From the NCBI GenBank assembly GCA_947446025.1, contig CANFEY010000022.1:1-63666 (forward strand): a DNA stretch of 63,666 nucleotides, given 5' to 3'. A program made the position numbers and the translations under genes. Shown piece by piece: positions 8,972 through 18,158 of this stretch. The notes under the pieces were generated by a model. It had not been told where the DNA came from. It searched no databases and was given only the letters and a program-made list of their open reading frames with translations. Each line of letters begins with the position of its first letter. Position 1 is the first letter of the stretch. The DNA comes from Bryobacterales bacterium (GTDB taxonomy: Bacteria > Acidobacteriota > Terriglobia > Bryobacterales > Bryobacteraceae).

Positions 8972-11900
8972 ATGGATCTAAGAAAAATTGTCTACTTGGC
9001 CTTGGTGTGTCTAGGCCTCTCGTCCCAAGCCTTTGCGCAGAACAGCTTCCTTTTTCAATTGCCTGGAGCAGGAAGCGGGAACAGCCGCGCGCTGGGTTTC
9101 TTCGCGGACACCGCAGACCTGAATGCCGATGTCGATACAACCGGCCCCCTCAATGCGCGCCGGGTACTAGCCACACCCGACGGCCAACGCATCTACGTCG
9201 TAGGAGAAACGGCTATCCAGTACTTCAACGCAGGATTGCAGAACTTGCAAACACTCAGCGGAATTAACGGGACCATCAAACACGCTGACCTCACCCCGGA
9301 CGGCAAATACCTGCTGGTGGCAGCCACCAACTTATATATCATCAACACTGCCAATAACACCGTTGTCAACCAAAACCTAGGCGTGTCCGGGAATCTTGTG
9401 GACTTCGCGATCCACCCCGCTTCGAACAAAGCATGGCTACTGCAATCGTTTGCATTTGGCGGGGCCATTACACCCATCGATCTGGTAAATCTGTCCGCAG
9501 GGACGCGCGTCGATACGCGCTACCCTGGCTCCACGATCACGTACTCACCACAGGGCAAACTCTACGTTATGTCGCAGGGCAACATTGCGGAGTACAACGC
9601 GACTAGTCTGGCCTTCCTCACGGACACCAATATCTCTGCAATCGCAGGCCGCCTCTACTTCAACCTGGACGGCAGCGAGGGCTACTTTGTGGACCGCACT
9701 GTCACAGAGGGTTACGCGATCGTAGCATTCCGGCCCGAAACGCACAGCACCACAGGCTGGCCTTCCAACATCTTTGCTCCTAACCGGCCGATCTTCGATG
9801 AGATCTTCTTTACCGCCAACAACCGCCTCTATGGGCTAGACCGGCAACATACAAAACTTTGGGAGATCACGACTTCCCCGCTTGGCGCGGCACCGGCGAA
9901 CTTTCCCAACGCGTTCCCGGCTGATCTTGTCTTCGGGGCCACCGCGTCACGGGAACTGCCGTCCTCGCGCTACCTTTACGTCCTAACGGAAAACAGCGCC
10001 CGCGCGACGCTCGAGCGGGTGTCCCTGGCCACCGGAGCACTGGAAGCGTTCTCCAACGCGGCCCTCAATACCGGGATTCTGCAGCACGTAGCGATCCCGC
10101 CCCAGACGGGTGTCACGCAAATCCTCAAGTTCAACGACAACCAAACCATAAACGGCGGCGGTGCCACGAAAACCCTGTTTGGCTACGCAACGGACGCCTT
10201 GGGGAATCCAGTCTACAACCAAGCGGTTTCCTTGAGCCCGACCACCGGCGTCAACCTGTTCGCCAGCAGCGCGCGCACCAATGCCAACGGATACTTTCAA
10301 ACCGATGTGACTGTCCCTGAGGCACCCGGCACCTACACCCTGAACGCCACAGTTGGAGGCTACACGGCCACCTACACGATTGTGGTGGCTGGCGGTGGTG
10401 GAGGCGGCGGAGGTGGCGGCGGTGGCACAATCCGACGGATGAGCATCGTTCGCGGAGACGGCCAGCTGGTGCCCGAACACCGGCGCACCCCCGATTACGC
10501 GCCCTTGACGGTACAGATCCTCGATGAAGCCGGGAAACCCATGAAGGACGTGGACGTACAGTTCGCGATCGTTCAGGGAGTCGGAAGCCTCGGGTTCAGC
10601 AACAGCGGGCGCACTGATAATAACGGTCTGGCGGCGACGACATTCTTCGCTGACGTGGTCACTGGCGCCAATTCCTTCAGCAACGTCATCGTCCGAGCAT
10701 CCTCATTCCTGGGCAGCGTGGACTTTACCATGGTCATCTTCAAGCCCTTCAACACGGCGGGCGGCCTGCCCCGCGTCTCCCCACAGGTGTTCTTTGAAGC
10801 TAACGTAACCCCCGGAGAGGTCAAGGTGGACTTCTTCAACACCGAGATCCTAACCATCACTTTCCCGACGGGCGTACCGATCCCGGGCGTCAAACTCCGC
10901 ATCGCGGACAGCGAGGACCTGTTCCTCGACGGCTTGGGTACCTGCGTCAATGACACCACATCCAACAACCTGGGCGTGGCGCACTGCGACTTTAAGGCTT
11001 CGTGCAACCTGGTCAGCGGCACGCCCATCGCCGTCATGATCGGCGAACTCATTCTAAACAAGATACGCTTGTTCCCGCTCCGCGGCACGGCCAGCAAGAT
11101 CTCCTACCTGGGCGGCGACACACAGAGCGGCAACGTAGGCGGCGCTTTGCCGATCCGCCTCTCCGCGCTTGTTTCGGACAACTGCGGCAACCCAGTATCA
11201 GGCCAAGATGTCAGCTGGCGCGTCACCCAGGGTTCGGCCACCCTAAGCCAACTCATCAACCGGTCCGGCAATAACGGCAATGTGTCGGCGCAAGTCACGC
11301 TGGGACAAACTGGCGGGACATCGCAGATCACGGCCACCTTGCCCAACGGAACCAGCGTAGCATTCACGGTGACGGCCACCGTCAGCGTAACCAACGTGGT
11401 TCTGACCAGCGGCGGCGGACAGACGGTGCTCCCTGGCCAGACCTTCCCCAACCCGGTGGTGTTTACACTCAGCACGGCCAACGGGAACGGCGCGGGTGCG
11501 AACCTCAATGTGAACTTCTCCGCCACGGGATCCTTTGTGGACCCGAGCATCGGCACCACCAACAGCGCCGGTCAGGCGCAAACCACGGTGACCGCTGGGG
11601 CCAACCCGGGCACCATTGTGATCACAGCCACCTACGGCAATCTAAGCGCCTCGGCGACTTTGACGGTACGCGCTCCAGCATTGCCGCTGACGGCGACATC
11701 GTTCGCCAACGCGGCGAGCGGGGTGACCGGATTGGTCCCGTGCGGCTTGGCGACGGCGGTGGGCAACGGACTAGCACCCAACGTCAACGGCCTGGTCAGC
11801 GGCAGTTTGTTCGGCGGCTTCGGGCCGTTTGAAACCACCGTGTCCGGCGTCACGCTCCGTGTCAACGGAGTGCTGGCCCCGATCCTCTCGGTTTCGAACC

Positions 11901-12457
11901 AGAGCGGGAAACAGCAGGTGAACTTCCAAACGCCGTGCGAAGCGGCTCCTGGCGACGCCATCATCGTGGTCACCGTCAACGGCGTGGACACAACGGTTAC
12001 CGGCGTGCCGGTGTTCGCTGCGCAACCTGGAATCTCCACCTTCGCGCAGAATGGTAAGAACTATCCCGTGGTGGTCCGTGCCAAAGACAACAGCTTGATC
12101 TCGGCCACCAACCCGGCTCCCACGGGGGAGACCCTGTACTTGCTATACGTCACGGGTCTGGGCTTGGTCACTCCGAGCACTGCCACCAACCGCAACGGCC
12201 AGAATGACCAGACCACGGTTCTACCCGCCGTGATTGGCGTCAATGGGGCCGGAGTGCCCACGCAACCCGCGCGGTACTCATTTGGCCAGATCGGCCTCTA
12301 CTACATCGAGTTCAGGCTTGATCGGCACCCGACCGCGGCTCCCGGAACCAGGCTATTAACCGACGTTCCGTTCACGGTGCTGGTAAACATCAACGGGCAG
12401 CCGGCATTCAGTCAACCGGGCCTTCTACTCCCGGGGACCGTGCAAGGTACTCCGTAG
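8972..12457 (+). CDS. Secreted propeller and Ig-domain protein with C-terminal TIGR03437 domain
   Basis: The start at 8972 gives the signal peptide MDLRKIVYLALVCLGLSS and has AGAGAGG upstream. The 1161-residue product has four parts: an N-terminal YncE-like propeller (LTPDGKYLLVAATN, INTANNTVV); Ig-like domains of bacterial Ig/invasin type; a run of 12 glycines near residue 485 as a hinge, followed by more Ig-like domains; and a C-terminal domain with the features of TIGR03437 (SFANAASG, VQVNFQ-like KQQVNFQTPC, GETLYLLYVTGLG). That last domain is largely restricted to Solibacter-type acidobacteria, and its role is unknown. The protein is probably displayed on or released from the cell. Confidence 0.85.
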   Translation: MDLRKIVYLALVCLGLSSQAFAQNSFLFQLPGAGSGNSRALGFFADTADLNADVDTTGPLNARRVLATPDGQRIYVVGETAIQYFNAGLQNLQTLSGINGTIKHADLTPDGKYLLVAATNLYIINTANNTVVNQNLGVSGNLVDFAIHPASNKAWLLQSFAFGGAITPIDLVNLSAGTRVDTRYPGSTITYSPQGKLYVMSQGNIAEYNATSLAFLTDTNISAIAGRLYFNLDGSEGYFVDRTVTEGYAIVAFRPETHSTTGWPSNIFAPNRPIFDEIFFTANNRLYGLDRQHTKLWEITTSPLGAAPANFPNAFPADLVFGATASRELPSSRYLYVLTENSARATLERVSLATGALEAFSNAALNTGILQHVAIPPQTGVTQILKFNDNQTINGGGATKTLFGYATDALGNPVYNQAVSLSPTTGVNLFASSARTNANGYFQTDVTVPEAPGTYTLNATVGGYTATYTIVVAGGGGGGGGGGGGTIRRMSIVRGDGQLVPEHRRTPDYAPLTVQILDEAGKPMKDVDVQFAIVQGVGSLGFSNSGRTDNNGLAATTFFADVVTGANSFSNVIVRASSFLGSVDFTMVIFKPFNTAGGLPRVSPQVFFEANVTPGEVKVDFFNTEILTITFPTGVPIPGVKLRIADSEDLFLDGLGTCVNDTTSNNLGVAHCDFKASCNLVSGTPIAVMIGELILNKIRLFPLRGTASKISYLGGDTQSGNVGGALPIRLSALVSDNCGNPVSGQDVSWRVTQGSATLSQLINRSGNNGNVSAQVTLGQTGGTSQITATLPNGTSVAFTVTATVSVTNVVLTSGGGQTVLPGQTFPNPVVFTLSTANGNGAGANLNVNFSATGSFVDPSIGTTNSAGQAQTTVTAGANPGTIVITATYGNLSASATLTVRAPALPLTATSFANAASGVTGLVPCGLATAVGNGLAPNVNGLVSGSLFGGFGPFETTVSGVTLRVNGVLAPILSVSNQSGKQQVNFQTPCEAAPGDAIIVVTVNGVDTTVTGVPVFAAQPGISTFAQNGKNYPVVVRAKDNSLISATNPAPTGETLYLLYVTGLGLVTPSTATNRNGQNDQTTVLPAVIGVNGAGVPTQPARYSFGQIGLYYIEFRLDRHPTAAPGTRLLTDVPFTVLVNINGQPAFSQPGLLLPGTVQGTP

Positions 12458-12476
12458 AGCAACGTTCCTTCCTTCC

Positions 12477-12517
12477 AAGCGGAGCCGCTCCCAACGGGCG
12501 GCTCCGCTTTTCTTTTT
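12477..12517 (+). terminator. Rho-independent terminator
   Basis: AAGCGGAGCCG pairs with CGGCTCCGCTT across a short loop, and TTCTTTTT follows. It lies just after the TIGR03437 gene and before the convergent reading frame ending at 12516. Confidence 0.9.
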
Positions 12518-12728
12518 ACGGCTGCTGCAGCAGCCGCTGGATGTCCAGTAGGACCCTACGGTCGGCCTCTGTGAATTGTCCCGCCGTCTCCGGCTGTCGA
12601 TCCAGTCGCAGGAGCGTTGGACTCATCAGCGTCATGCCGATCCGCTCATTGGGGAGCAAGTCCCGCACCGGCATCTCGCGGGGCGCGCGGGTATCATTCA
12701 ACCCGTTAGGGGCGGGAGGGTCGGAGAG
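12516..12728 (-). pseudogene. In-frame tail of the 12729-13346 gene after a TAG codon
   Basis: After TAG at 12729-12731 the same frame stays open for another 70 codons to TAA at 12516. The peptide has normal composition (DLLPNERIGMTLMSPTLLRL, ending LLDIQRLLQQP). There is no ribosome binding site before its first ATG. It reads as the original C-terminus of the upstream gene, cut off by a nonsense mutation. Confidence 0.5.
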
Positions 12729-13346
12729 CTATTCAACGGTATCCCCGACGGACCAGTGTCCCGGGGCTCCGATCCCGTTCCGATGCTTGCTCGCCAGTAA
12801 TTCCCCTATCCCGTAGGTCGAGCCTTTGTAGGCAAAAAACCATTGCCGCCGCGGATCGTCCCCATAGAATACCGGAAGTGAACTTCCTGCGCCTTCGTCC
12901 TTGAGTTCGACGCCAGTCAGCCCCAATTCCGCAAGCAACGGCTGCGCCTCGGCAAGCAGGCTCAGAGTCACCGGCCAGATGCCCGTAACGACGCCTCGTG
13001 CGGCCTTGGTGGGCGCGATGACATAAACGGGATAGCAAACGACGCCCGGCAGGTTCAACGCGGCCGCTTCGCGCGCGGGGATCACCAGCTGGCGGATGCC
13101 CCACTGTCCCCGGGCGTCTGAAGAAACCACTTTGTAAACCGCCACATTGGCGCCATCCGAGGTGTCGGCCGTGGAATCAAACCAGGTCTTGATCAGGCGG
13201 GCGGGGTCGAACGCTGGAGCCTGTGCCCCAAACGCTGCCCGAAAGCTCTCGCGGGTGTAATTCTTGAACAGCGCGAGCTCGGAAAACCCATAAGACGGCT
13301 GCGCCGGTTGGCTTGGGATCACCGGCTCGCTATGCGGTATTGTCAT
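12729..13346 (-). CDS. Hypothetical protein, probably truncated by a TAG
   Basis: ATG 13346 is preceded by GGAGG at good spacing. The 205-residue product has no signal peptide or membrane helix and no motif that I recognise. Distinctive segments are FSELALFKNYTRESFRAAFG and VVCYPVYVIAPTKAARG. The stop at 12729 is probably not the ancestral end, because a sensible frame continues to 12516. Its neighbours on the same strand are two other unknown genes (13433-14095 and 14139-15038). Confidence 0.6.
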   Translation of the reverse strand: MTIPHSEPVIPSQPAQPSYGFSELALFKNYTRESFRAAFGAQAPAFDPARLIKTWFDSTADTSDGANVAVYKVVSSDARGQWGIRQLVIPAREAAALNLPGVVCYPVYVIAPTKAARGVVTGIWPVTLSLLAEAQPLLAELGLTGVELKDEGAGSSLPVFYGDDPRRQWFFAYKGSTYGIGELLASKHRNGIGAPGHWSVGDTVE

Positions 13347-13432
13347 GGAAAACCTCCAGAACATACTCCGCACGCGGCGTGGGAACTTCCCGCCAGGTGT
13401 GCGGGTAAGCGCTAGAGTTCAGGCGAGATGGC

Positions 13433-14095
13433 TCAACTCTTCGCGACGTTACCAGCGGCACGCCCGCAGGGACTGGTGTGTTCCAGCCCGTTGGCGAAGT
13501 CCGTCGAAACCCGAATCGATCCCGGCGGCGGATTCAGCGCATCGTAGGGAGCCATCCCCGGAAACGCGAAGCCCGGACGATTCATGACCACCCCTTGACC
13601 CAGGGCCGGAACCCAGGTGTAGCCCTCTTCCTTGCGGACCTTCATGGCCATGTAGGGGTCCCAGAGGTTGAGCATGATATGCGGGTCGATCAAGTAGCCC
13701 TTTTGGGCCAGCTGCGTTCCTACCGCGTAACGTTCAGCCTCATCGGGGATCGTGCGGAGCACCTGGACCTCGGGCGGCTGCATTGCCCAATATGCATCGG
13801 CCTCATCGGTGAAGACCCTTTGCGTCACTGCGGGTGGAGTCACAGCGGCCGGGGCCAATACGGGCACCGGCGCAGGAGCAGGAGCGGCAGCGGTAGCAAA
13901 TTGCCGAGTGAGCAATTCTTGACGCGTCTGCGGCAAGGTCTGGGCTAGCCTCGGCGCAGGTGCCGCCCGCAGTGAGCTAGTGAACTGTCGCGCAAAGGAA
14001 GCGGCGGAAGTCCCTTTCTTTGCACGGGCTGGGACCGTCGCACGGGCGGTGCACCCGGCTGGTTGGGCAGCGATCCTTCGAGTGTGGGTGACCAT
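13433..14095 (-). CDS. Hypothetical protein with Ala/Pro-rich linker
   Basis: The product has 220 residues: a basic Ala/Arg-rich first 60 residues, a linker of Ala-Pro-Val repeats near residues 75-95, and a conserved-looking C-terminal domain (FTDEADAYWAMQPPEVQVLR, YTWVPALGQG). I do not recognise the family. The start is uncertain. A competing frame from 14127 opens with LPEERKQLQSW, so the true N-terminus may differ or may be frameshifted. Confidence 0.55.
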   Translation of the reverse strand: MVTHTRRIAAQPAGCTARATVPARAKKGTSAASFARQFTSSLRAAPAPRLAQTLPQTRQELLTRQFATAAAPAPAPVPVLAPAAVTPPAVTQRVFTDEADAYWAMQPPEVQVLRTIPDEAERYAVGTQLAQKGYLIDPHIMLNLWDPYMAMKVRKEEGYTWVPALGQGVVMNRPGFAFPGMAPYDALNPPPGSIRVSTDFANGLEHTSPCGRAAGNVAKS

Positions 14096-14102
14096 GACTG
14101 CA

Positions 14103-14128
14103 ATTGCTTCCGCTCTTCAGGAAGCAAT
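14103..14128. terminator. Inverted repeat between two minus-strand genes
   Basis: ATTGCTTCC (14103-14111) and GGAAGCAAT (14120-14128) form a perfect 9-bp stem with an 8-nt loop, just after the stop of the 14139-15038 gene. There is no U-tract, so it could be a weak terminator, an mRNA-stabilising stem or an operator for the gene starting at 14095. Confidence 0.4.
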
Positions 14129-14138
14129 CGACAGGCCG

Positions 14139-15038
14139 TTAGCGCCCAGCAGTTCCGCGCAGGGTTATCTTGACGGCATACTCCTGATTGAACGGAATCA
14201 GGTTCAGCCGGACCGTGTATTCCGCGCCCAGGGCGGATGGGGTGCCCGACGCCGGGTCCCAGCTGATGCGCAAATGCGCGTCCTCCGCGCCATTCAAATT
14301 CGGCTTATCGAGCGCGATCTTGAGCCCAAGGACGTGGGGGTCGCCGGTCAACTGTAGCGACACCGAACCGTTGAATCCGTTGTGGAAGGTCACTTGCTCC
14401 TCGCCAGCCTCCTGCATATTCAGCGTGACGGCTTCTTTGTCCAGGCCAGCCTGATTCAGAATCACCGCACCTTGGGCTGCTACCCGGGCGGGCTCGGCGA
14501 AATCTGCGGGGATGTTCAGCGTTCCGTCGGCATTGACCAGTGGCTGGGCCACCAGCTTTCCGGGCGGTTGGGAGGACTCGCCCATCGGGGTTGCGTGCCG
14601 GTTCATTGTTTGAACGTCCAGAAACAACACCCACTTGCCGTCTTCGAGTTTCCAGTTCGAAATGACAGGCGTGGTAGCCACCGTGGAAAACTGCTCCACC
14701 TGCAGGGTCTGAGTGGTCTCCATGTGTACGGAAGCCTTCTGGAAATCACGGCTGAACTCCATGCCCGTGATCTTGATAGAGAGGAACAGCACCTTGCCGG
14801 AGGAGAAGTAGTAGTCCTTGGTGTCTTCCGCCACCAGATCAATGGCCCGGCGGTTGATGGTGCCGACGTGAAACCCGAAGAACTGATTCACCCGGTCGCG
14901 CAAAGCCTGACTGACTTCCGGCGGTGCGGCGGCTTCCGTAATGGGATACTCCGGCGTCTGGCCGAATAGGGCCAACGGCACGAGCAGTGCAAGGGCAATC
15001 CGCCGCCAGTTTGAAGTGCAGTTCATCTCAGTGTCCAT
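14139..15038 (-). CDS. Secreted protein, unknown function
   Basis: This 299-residue product has an N-terminal signal sequence (WRRIALALLVPLALFGQ). A mixed alpha/beta domain follows (VNQFFGFHVGTINRRAIDLV, NWKLEDGKWVLFLDV) and then a C-terminal beta-rich region. No catalytic residues are evident. The alternative ATG at 15026 would shorten the N-terminus by four residues. Such proteins are frequent in Solibacter-like genomes without an assigned function. Confidence 0.65.
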   Translation of the reverse strand: MDTEMNCTSNWRRIALALLVPLALFGQTPEYPITEAAAPPEVSQALRDRVNQFFGFHVGTINRRAIDLVAEDTKDYYFSSGKVLFLSIKITGMEFSRDFQKASVHMETTQTLQVEQFSTVATTPVISNWKLEDGKWVLFLDVQTMNRHATPMGESSQPPGKLVAQPLVNADGTLNIPADFAEPARVAAQGAVILNQAGLDKEAVTLNMQEAGEEQVTFHNGFNGSVSLQLTGDPHVLGLKIALDKPNLNGAEDAHLRISWDPASGTPSALGAEYTVRLNLIPFNQEYAVKITLRGTAGR

Positions 15039-15148
15039 TTTCTTTCACGAATCTTGGACGCGCGCGGGCTGCGTTTGGTTTGCCACGCATCTGACTCTAT
15101 CGTAACATTCGTGTTTCCCGGTGCTGGTAGCCGTAGCATACTAGGGGG

Positions 15149-15928
15149 ATGCTCCCTGCGATTACGGCAGCCCTCTTGGCTTTCCTGGTGCTGGCCAGCG
15201 GCGCGGCTGCCACCACCGCGGCGACCCTACCCGCCGCCGACGCAGCCACGTATTACGCCCTGCTGCACCGGCAAACGGGCGAGTATTTGGGCGCGGCCAT
15301 GGCGGCGTGTTTTGCGTGGGCGGCGTTCGCGAAACCCGAACTGCGCAAGTTTGCTGGAGCGCTATGCCTGGGAGTGGTGGCGGAAGGCCTGCTGGGGGCT
15401 CTGCCTTTGACCACCGTAAGCGCGATGCTGCATTCGTGCCTGGCGCAATTGCTGGCCGCGTCTTCGGTGGCGCTCGTGGTGGCGGCATCGAAGGGGTATT
15501 CGCGGCCATCCGGCACTGTTCAGGATTACGGCTGGCCTTCGCTGCGGTCGTTGTCGATTTGGCTGCCTGCGCTGATCGGGCTGCAAGTCGCACTGGGAGC
15601 GGCGTTCCGCAACCGGGTGTTGGGTCTGATGCCGCACGTGATGGGTGCCATGCTGATCTCCATCTTCATCCTCGTGGTGGGCTCCTTCGTTCTGCAGCAG
15701 TGCAAGGATCACGCCCCGCTCTCGTTGGCGGGCCGGGGGCTGATGGTGACGACGTTCGCGCAGGTCTTTCTGGGCTTAGCGGTATTCACCGTGCGGTCCA
15801 TGCCGCCGGAAGCGGGTGTGATTCTGGTGGCGGCTACGGCTCATGTGGTCACCGGAGCGGCATTGCTTGCAGCCAGCATCGTCCTCGGCATGCAGATCCG
15901 GCGCAGCGTGACTCCTAAGGGCGTCTAA
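15149..15928 (+). CDS. CtaA/Cox15-like membrane protein (haem A synthase family)
   Basis: The 259-residue product has eight predicted transmembrane segments. Four histidines fall in the positions typical of the CtaA/Cox15 family (LLHRQTGEYLGA, AMLHSCLAQLL, LMPHVMGAML, TAHVVTGAALL). The family binds haem in two four-helix bundles and converts haem O to haem A. No cytochrome oxidase or haem O synthase gene is adjacent, so an actual role in haem A formation is inferred only. It lies 29 bases upstream of sppA on the same strand. Confidence 0.7.
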   Translation: MLPAITAALLAFLVLASGAAATTAATLPAADAATYYALLHRQTGEYLGAAMAACFAWAAFAKPELRKFAGALCLGVVAEGLLGALPLTTVSAMLHSCLAQLLAASSVALVVAASKGYSRPSGTVQDYGWPSLRSLSIWLPALIGLQVALGAAFRNRVLGLMPHVMGAMLISIFILVVGSFVLQQCKDHAPLSLAGRGLMVTTFAQVFLGLAVFTVRSMPPEAGVILVAATAHVVTGAALLAASIVLGMQIRRSVTPKGV

Positions 15929-15957
15929 CCCGCTACACTGGACGCAAGAGCGCTTCC

Positions 15958-17685
15958 ATGAAAAAATTTCTCCTCGGCTTTTTGGGCGGCCTAGTTTTTG
16001 CCGGCCTGGTCACCGTACTGCTGGTTCTCGGATTTCTGGCAGCCTTCAGCGTCAGCGGCAACCCGCCCGTGGTGACCGACAATTCGGTGCTGGTGCTGGA
16101 TCTGAACGGCGCGGTCCCGGAGCGCGCCGCGTTGGATGTGCCCATCCCTTTCCTGGGTCAGCAGGCCGGACCCACGATTTTGGACACATGGCTGCTGCTG
16201 CGCAAAGGCGCAACCGATCCACGTATCAAGGCGCTGGTGGTGGCTCCGCGTGGCCTCAGCGTGGGCTGGGCGAAGCTGGAGGAACTGCGTGCGCAGATTC
16301 TGGAATTTAAGAAGTCGGGCAAGCCGGTCTACGCTTCGCTGCGCGCGGCCGGTACGCCTGAATACTACCTAGCTACCGCAGCCGACCAGATCTTCATGCC
16401 GCCTGACGACTGGTTGGACGTGAAGGGCCTGCGCGCCGAACTGACGTTCCTCAAGAACACGCTGGACAAAGTCGGCGTGAGCATGGAATTCGAAGGCGTT
16501 GGCCTGTACAAGGACGCGCCGGATACCTACACCAAGACCTCGCCATCGCCGCAGACGCTGGAGGTGACGAATCTGATTCTGGACCAATACTACGGCGACA
16601 TCGTGCGCGTGATTTCCGAGGGCCGCAAGCGCAGCCCGGAACAGGCTCGCGCGGCGCTGGACCAAGGTCCGTTTGTGGGGCAGGGAGCCATCGACAACGG
16701 CATGATCGACGGGCTGCTCTTTGAAGACCAGGTCTACAACCGGCTAGATGCGCAGGTGAAGGCCGGGACGCTGCGCAAGGTGCGCGCCGCCGACTACGCC
16801 ATGGTGCCGATCACCGGCTTTGAAGGCCCCACGCGCATCGCCGTAATCGCGGGCGATGGCGAGATTCTGGCGGCGGGCGCGGCGGAGAGCTTCGACCAAG
16901 CCGGCATGACCGGTCCCGGCATGGCCAAGATGCTCAAGCAGGTGGCCGACGATGATTCCATTAAGGGCGTGATCCTGCGCGTCGATTCCCCAGGCGGAGA
17001 CGCCATCGCCTCGGCTGAAATTCTGCACGCCGCCGAATTGCTCAGCAAGAAGAAGCCGCTGCTGGTTTCCATGTCCGACTACGCGGCTTCCGGCGGCTAC
17101 ATGATGTCGATGACCGGAGACCGGGTGCTGGCTTACAACAACACGCTGACAGGGTCCATCGGAGTGTTCTTCGGCAAGCTGACGTTGAAGGGGCTGTACG
17201 ACAAGATCGGGCTCAACAAGTATCTCTTGAAGCGAGGCCGCTGGGCCTCCATTGATTCCGAGTACACACCGCTGAGCGCGGACGAACGCACGCGTTTGCA
17301 GTCCGAACTAAAACTCTACTACAAGGGCTTCGTGCGGCGTGTTGCCGATGGCCGCAAGAAAGATTACGGCGTCGTCGAGCCGTTGGCGCAAGGCCGCGTG
17401 TGGCTGGGCGCGCAGGCGCTGAAGAACGGCCTGGTGGACGAAATCGGCGGCCTGGACCGCGCCGTTGCGCTGATCAAAGAGAAAGCCAAGATCCCGGCGG
17501 CGGACAAAATTACGCTGGTGCCGTACCCGGAGAAACGCACGCTGATGCAAGTGCTGCTGAATCGCAATCAGCCGCAGACGGAGATCGACACTGCGATCAC
17601 GAAGGTGATGGGCGGGTTGCCGTGGCGGTCGCTGGCGAAGGGCGGAGTGTTGCAGACGCTGCCCTACGCAGTCCAGATCAGGTAA
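15958..17685 (+). CDS. sppA: Signal peptide peptidase SppA, 67K type
   Basis: The 575-residue product has one N-terminal membrane anchor (residues 4-30) and two tandem S49 peptidase domains, as in E. coli SppA. The catalytic lysine is in GVGLYKDAPDTYT (K185) and the catalytic serine in YAASGGYMMS (S378), matching the Ser/Lys dyad split between the two domains. It degrades cleaved signal peptides in the inner membrane. It probably shares a transcript with the CtaA-like gene upstream and converges on tspO. Confidence 0.93.
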   Translation: MKKFLLGFLGGLVFAGLVTVLLVLGFLAAFSVSGNPPVVTDNSVLVLDLNGAVPERAALDVPIPFLGQQAGPTILDTWLLLRKGATDPRIKALVVAPRGLSVGWAKLEELRAQILEFKKSGKPVYASLRAAGTPEYYLATAADQIFMPPDDWLDVKGLRAELTFLKNTLDKVGVSMEFEGVGLYKDAPDTYTKTSPSPQTLEVTNLILDQYYGDIVRVISEGRKRSPEQARAALDQGPFVGQGAIDNGMIDGLLFEDQVYNRLDAQVKAGTLRKVRAADYAMVPITGFEGPTRIAVIAGDGEILAAGAAESFDQAGMTGPGMAKMLKQVADDDSIKGVILRVDSPGGDAIASAEILHAAELLSKKKPLLVSMSDYAASGGYMMSMTGDRVLAYNNTLTGSIGVFFGKLTLKGLYDKIGLNKYLLKRGRWASIDSEYTPLSADERTRLQSELKLYYKGFVRRVADGRKKDYGVVEPLAQGRVWLGAQALKNGLVDEIGGLDRAVALIKEKAKIPAADKITLVPYPEKRTLMQVLLNRNQPQTEIDTAITKVMGGLPWRSLAKGGVLQTLPYAVQIR

Positions 17686-17687
17686 TT

Positions 17688-18158
17688 TTAGGGGTTCAGC
17701 CGCCAGATGGCGAAGTTGAGGCAAGAGGCAAAGCTGACCCACGCCAAATAGGGCGCGAGCATCCAGGTTGCGGCGGGGGCGATGGCACGGAAGGTCCAGA
17801 TGGTCGCGGCGATGGCGAGCCATAGCACCACAATCTCCGCCATCGCCAGCCCCGGCGCTTCCGCCCCGAAGAATACGAACGACCACAGCATATTCAGCAC
17901 CAGCTGCATGCCGAAGAGCATCAGTGCCCCCCGTGCCCCGGGTTGCTCACGCTGGGTCCATACCATCCAAGCCGCCACGGCCATTAGCGCGTAGAGGGTG
18001 GACCACACGGGCCCGAAGATCCAGTTGGGCGGACCCCACGACGGCTTCGCCAGCGCCGCGTACCAAGTGGGAATCTTGGCTGAGGTGGCGATACTCCCCA
18101 GGCCCCCCGCGGCGAAGCAGAGGGCCAGTGAAACAGCGAGGCTGAGTTTGTTTTTCAT
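17688..18158 (-). CDS. tspO: TspO/MBR family tryptophan-rich sensory protein
   Basis: The 156-residue product has five membrane helices and the family signatures WYAALAKPSWGPPNW and FGPVWSTLYALMA, plus a helix ending in LNMLWSFVFFG. TspO proteins bind porphyrins and related ligands in the membrane. Its start codon overlaps the stop of the Fic gene upstream (ATGA at 18155-18158), so the two were co-transcribed. Confidence 0.92.
   Translation of the reverse strand: MKNKLSLAVSLALCFAAGGLGSIATSAKIPTWYAALAKPSWGPPNWIFGPVWSTLYALMAVAAWMVWTQREQPGARGALMLFGMQLVLNMLWSFVFFGAEAPGLAMAEIVVLWLAIAATIWTFRAIAPAATWMLAPYLAWVSFASCLNFAIWRLNP

Noticed and set aside
3487-12731. TAG codons as pyrrolysine or general amber recoding
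   Set aside because: Many clearly intact genes here end in TAG (12457, 25303, 30291), so TAG cannot be generally read through. No Pyl genes are in the window.
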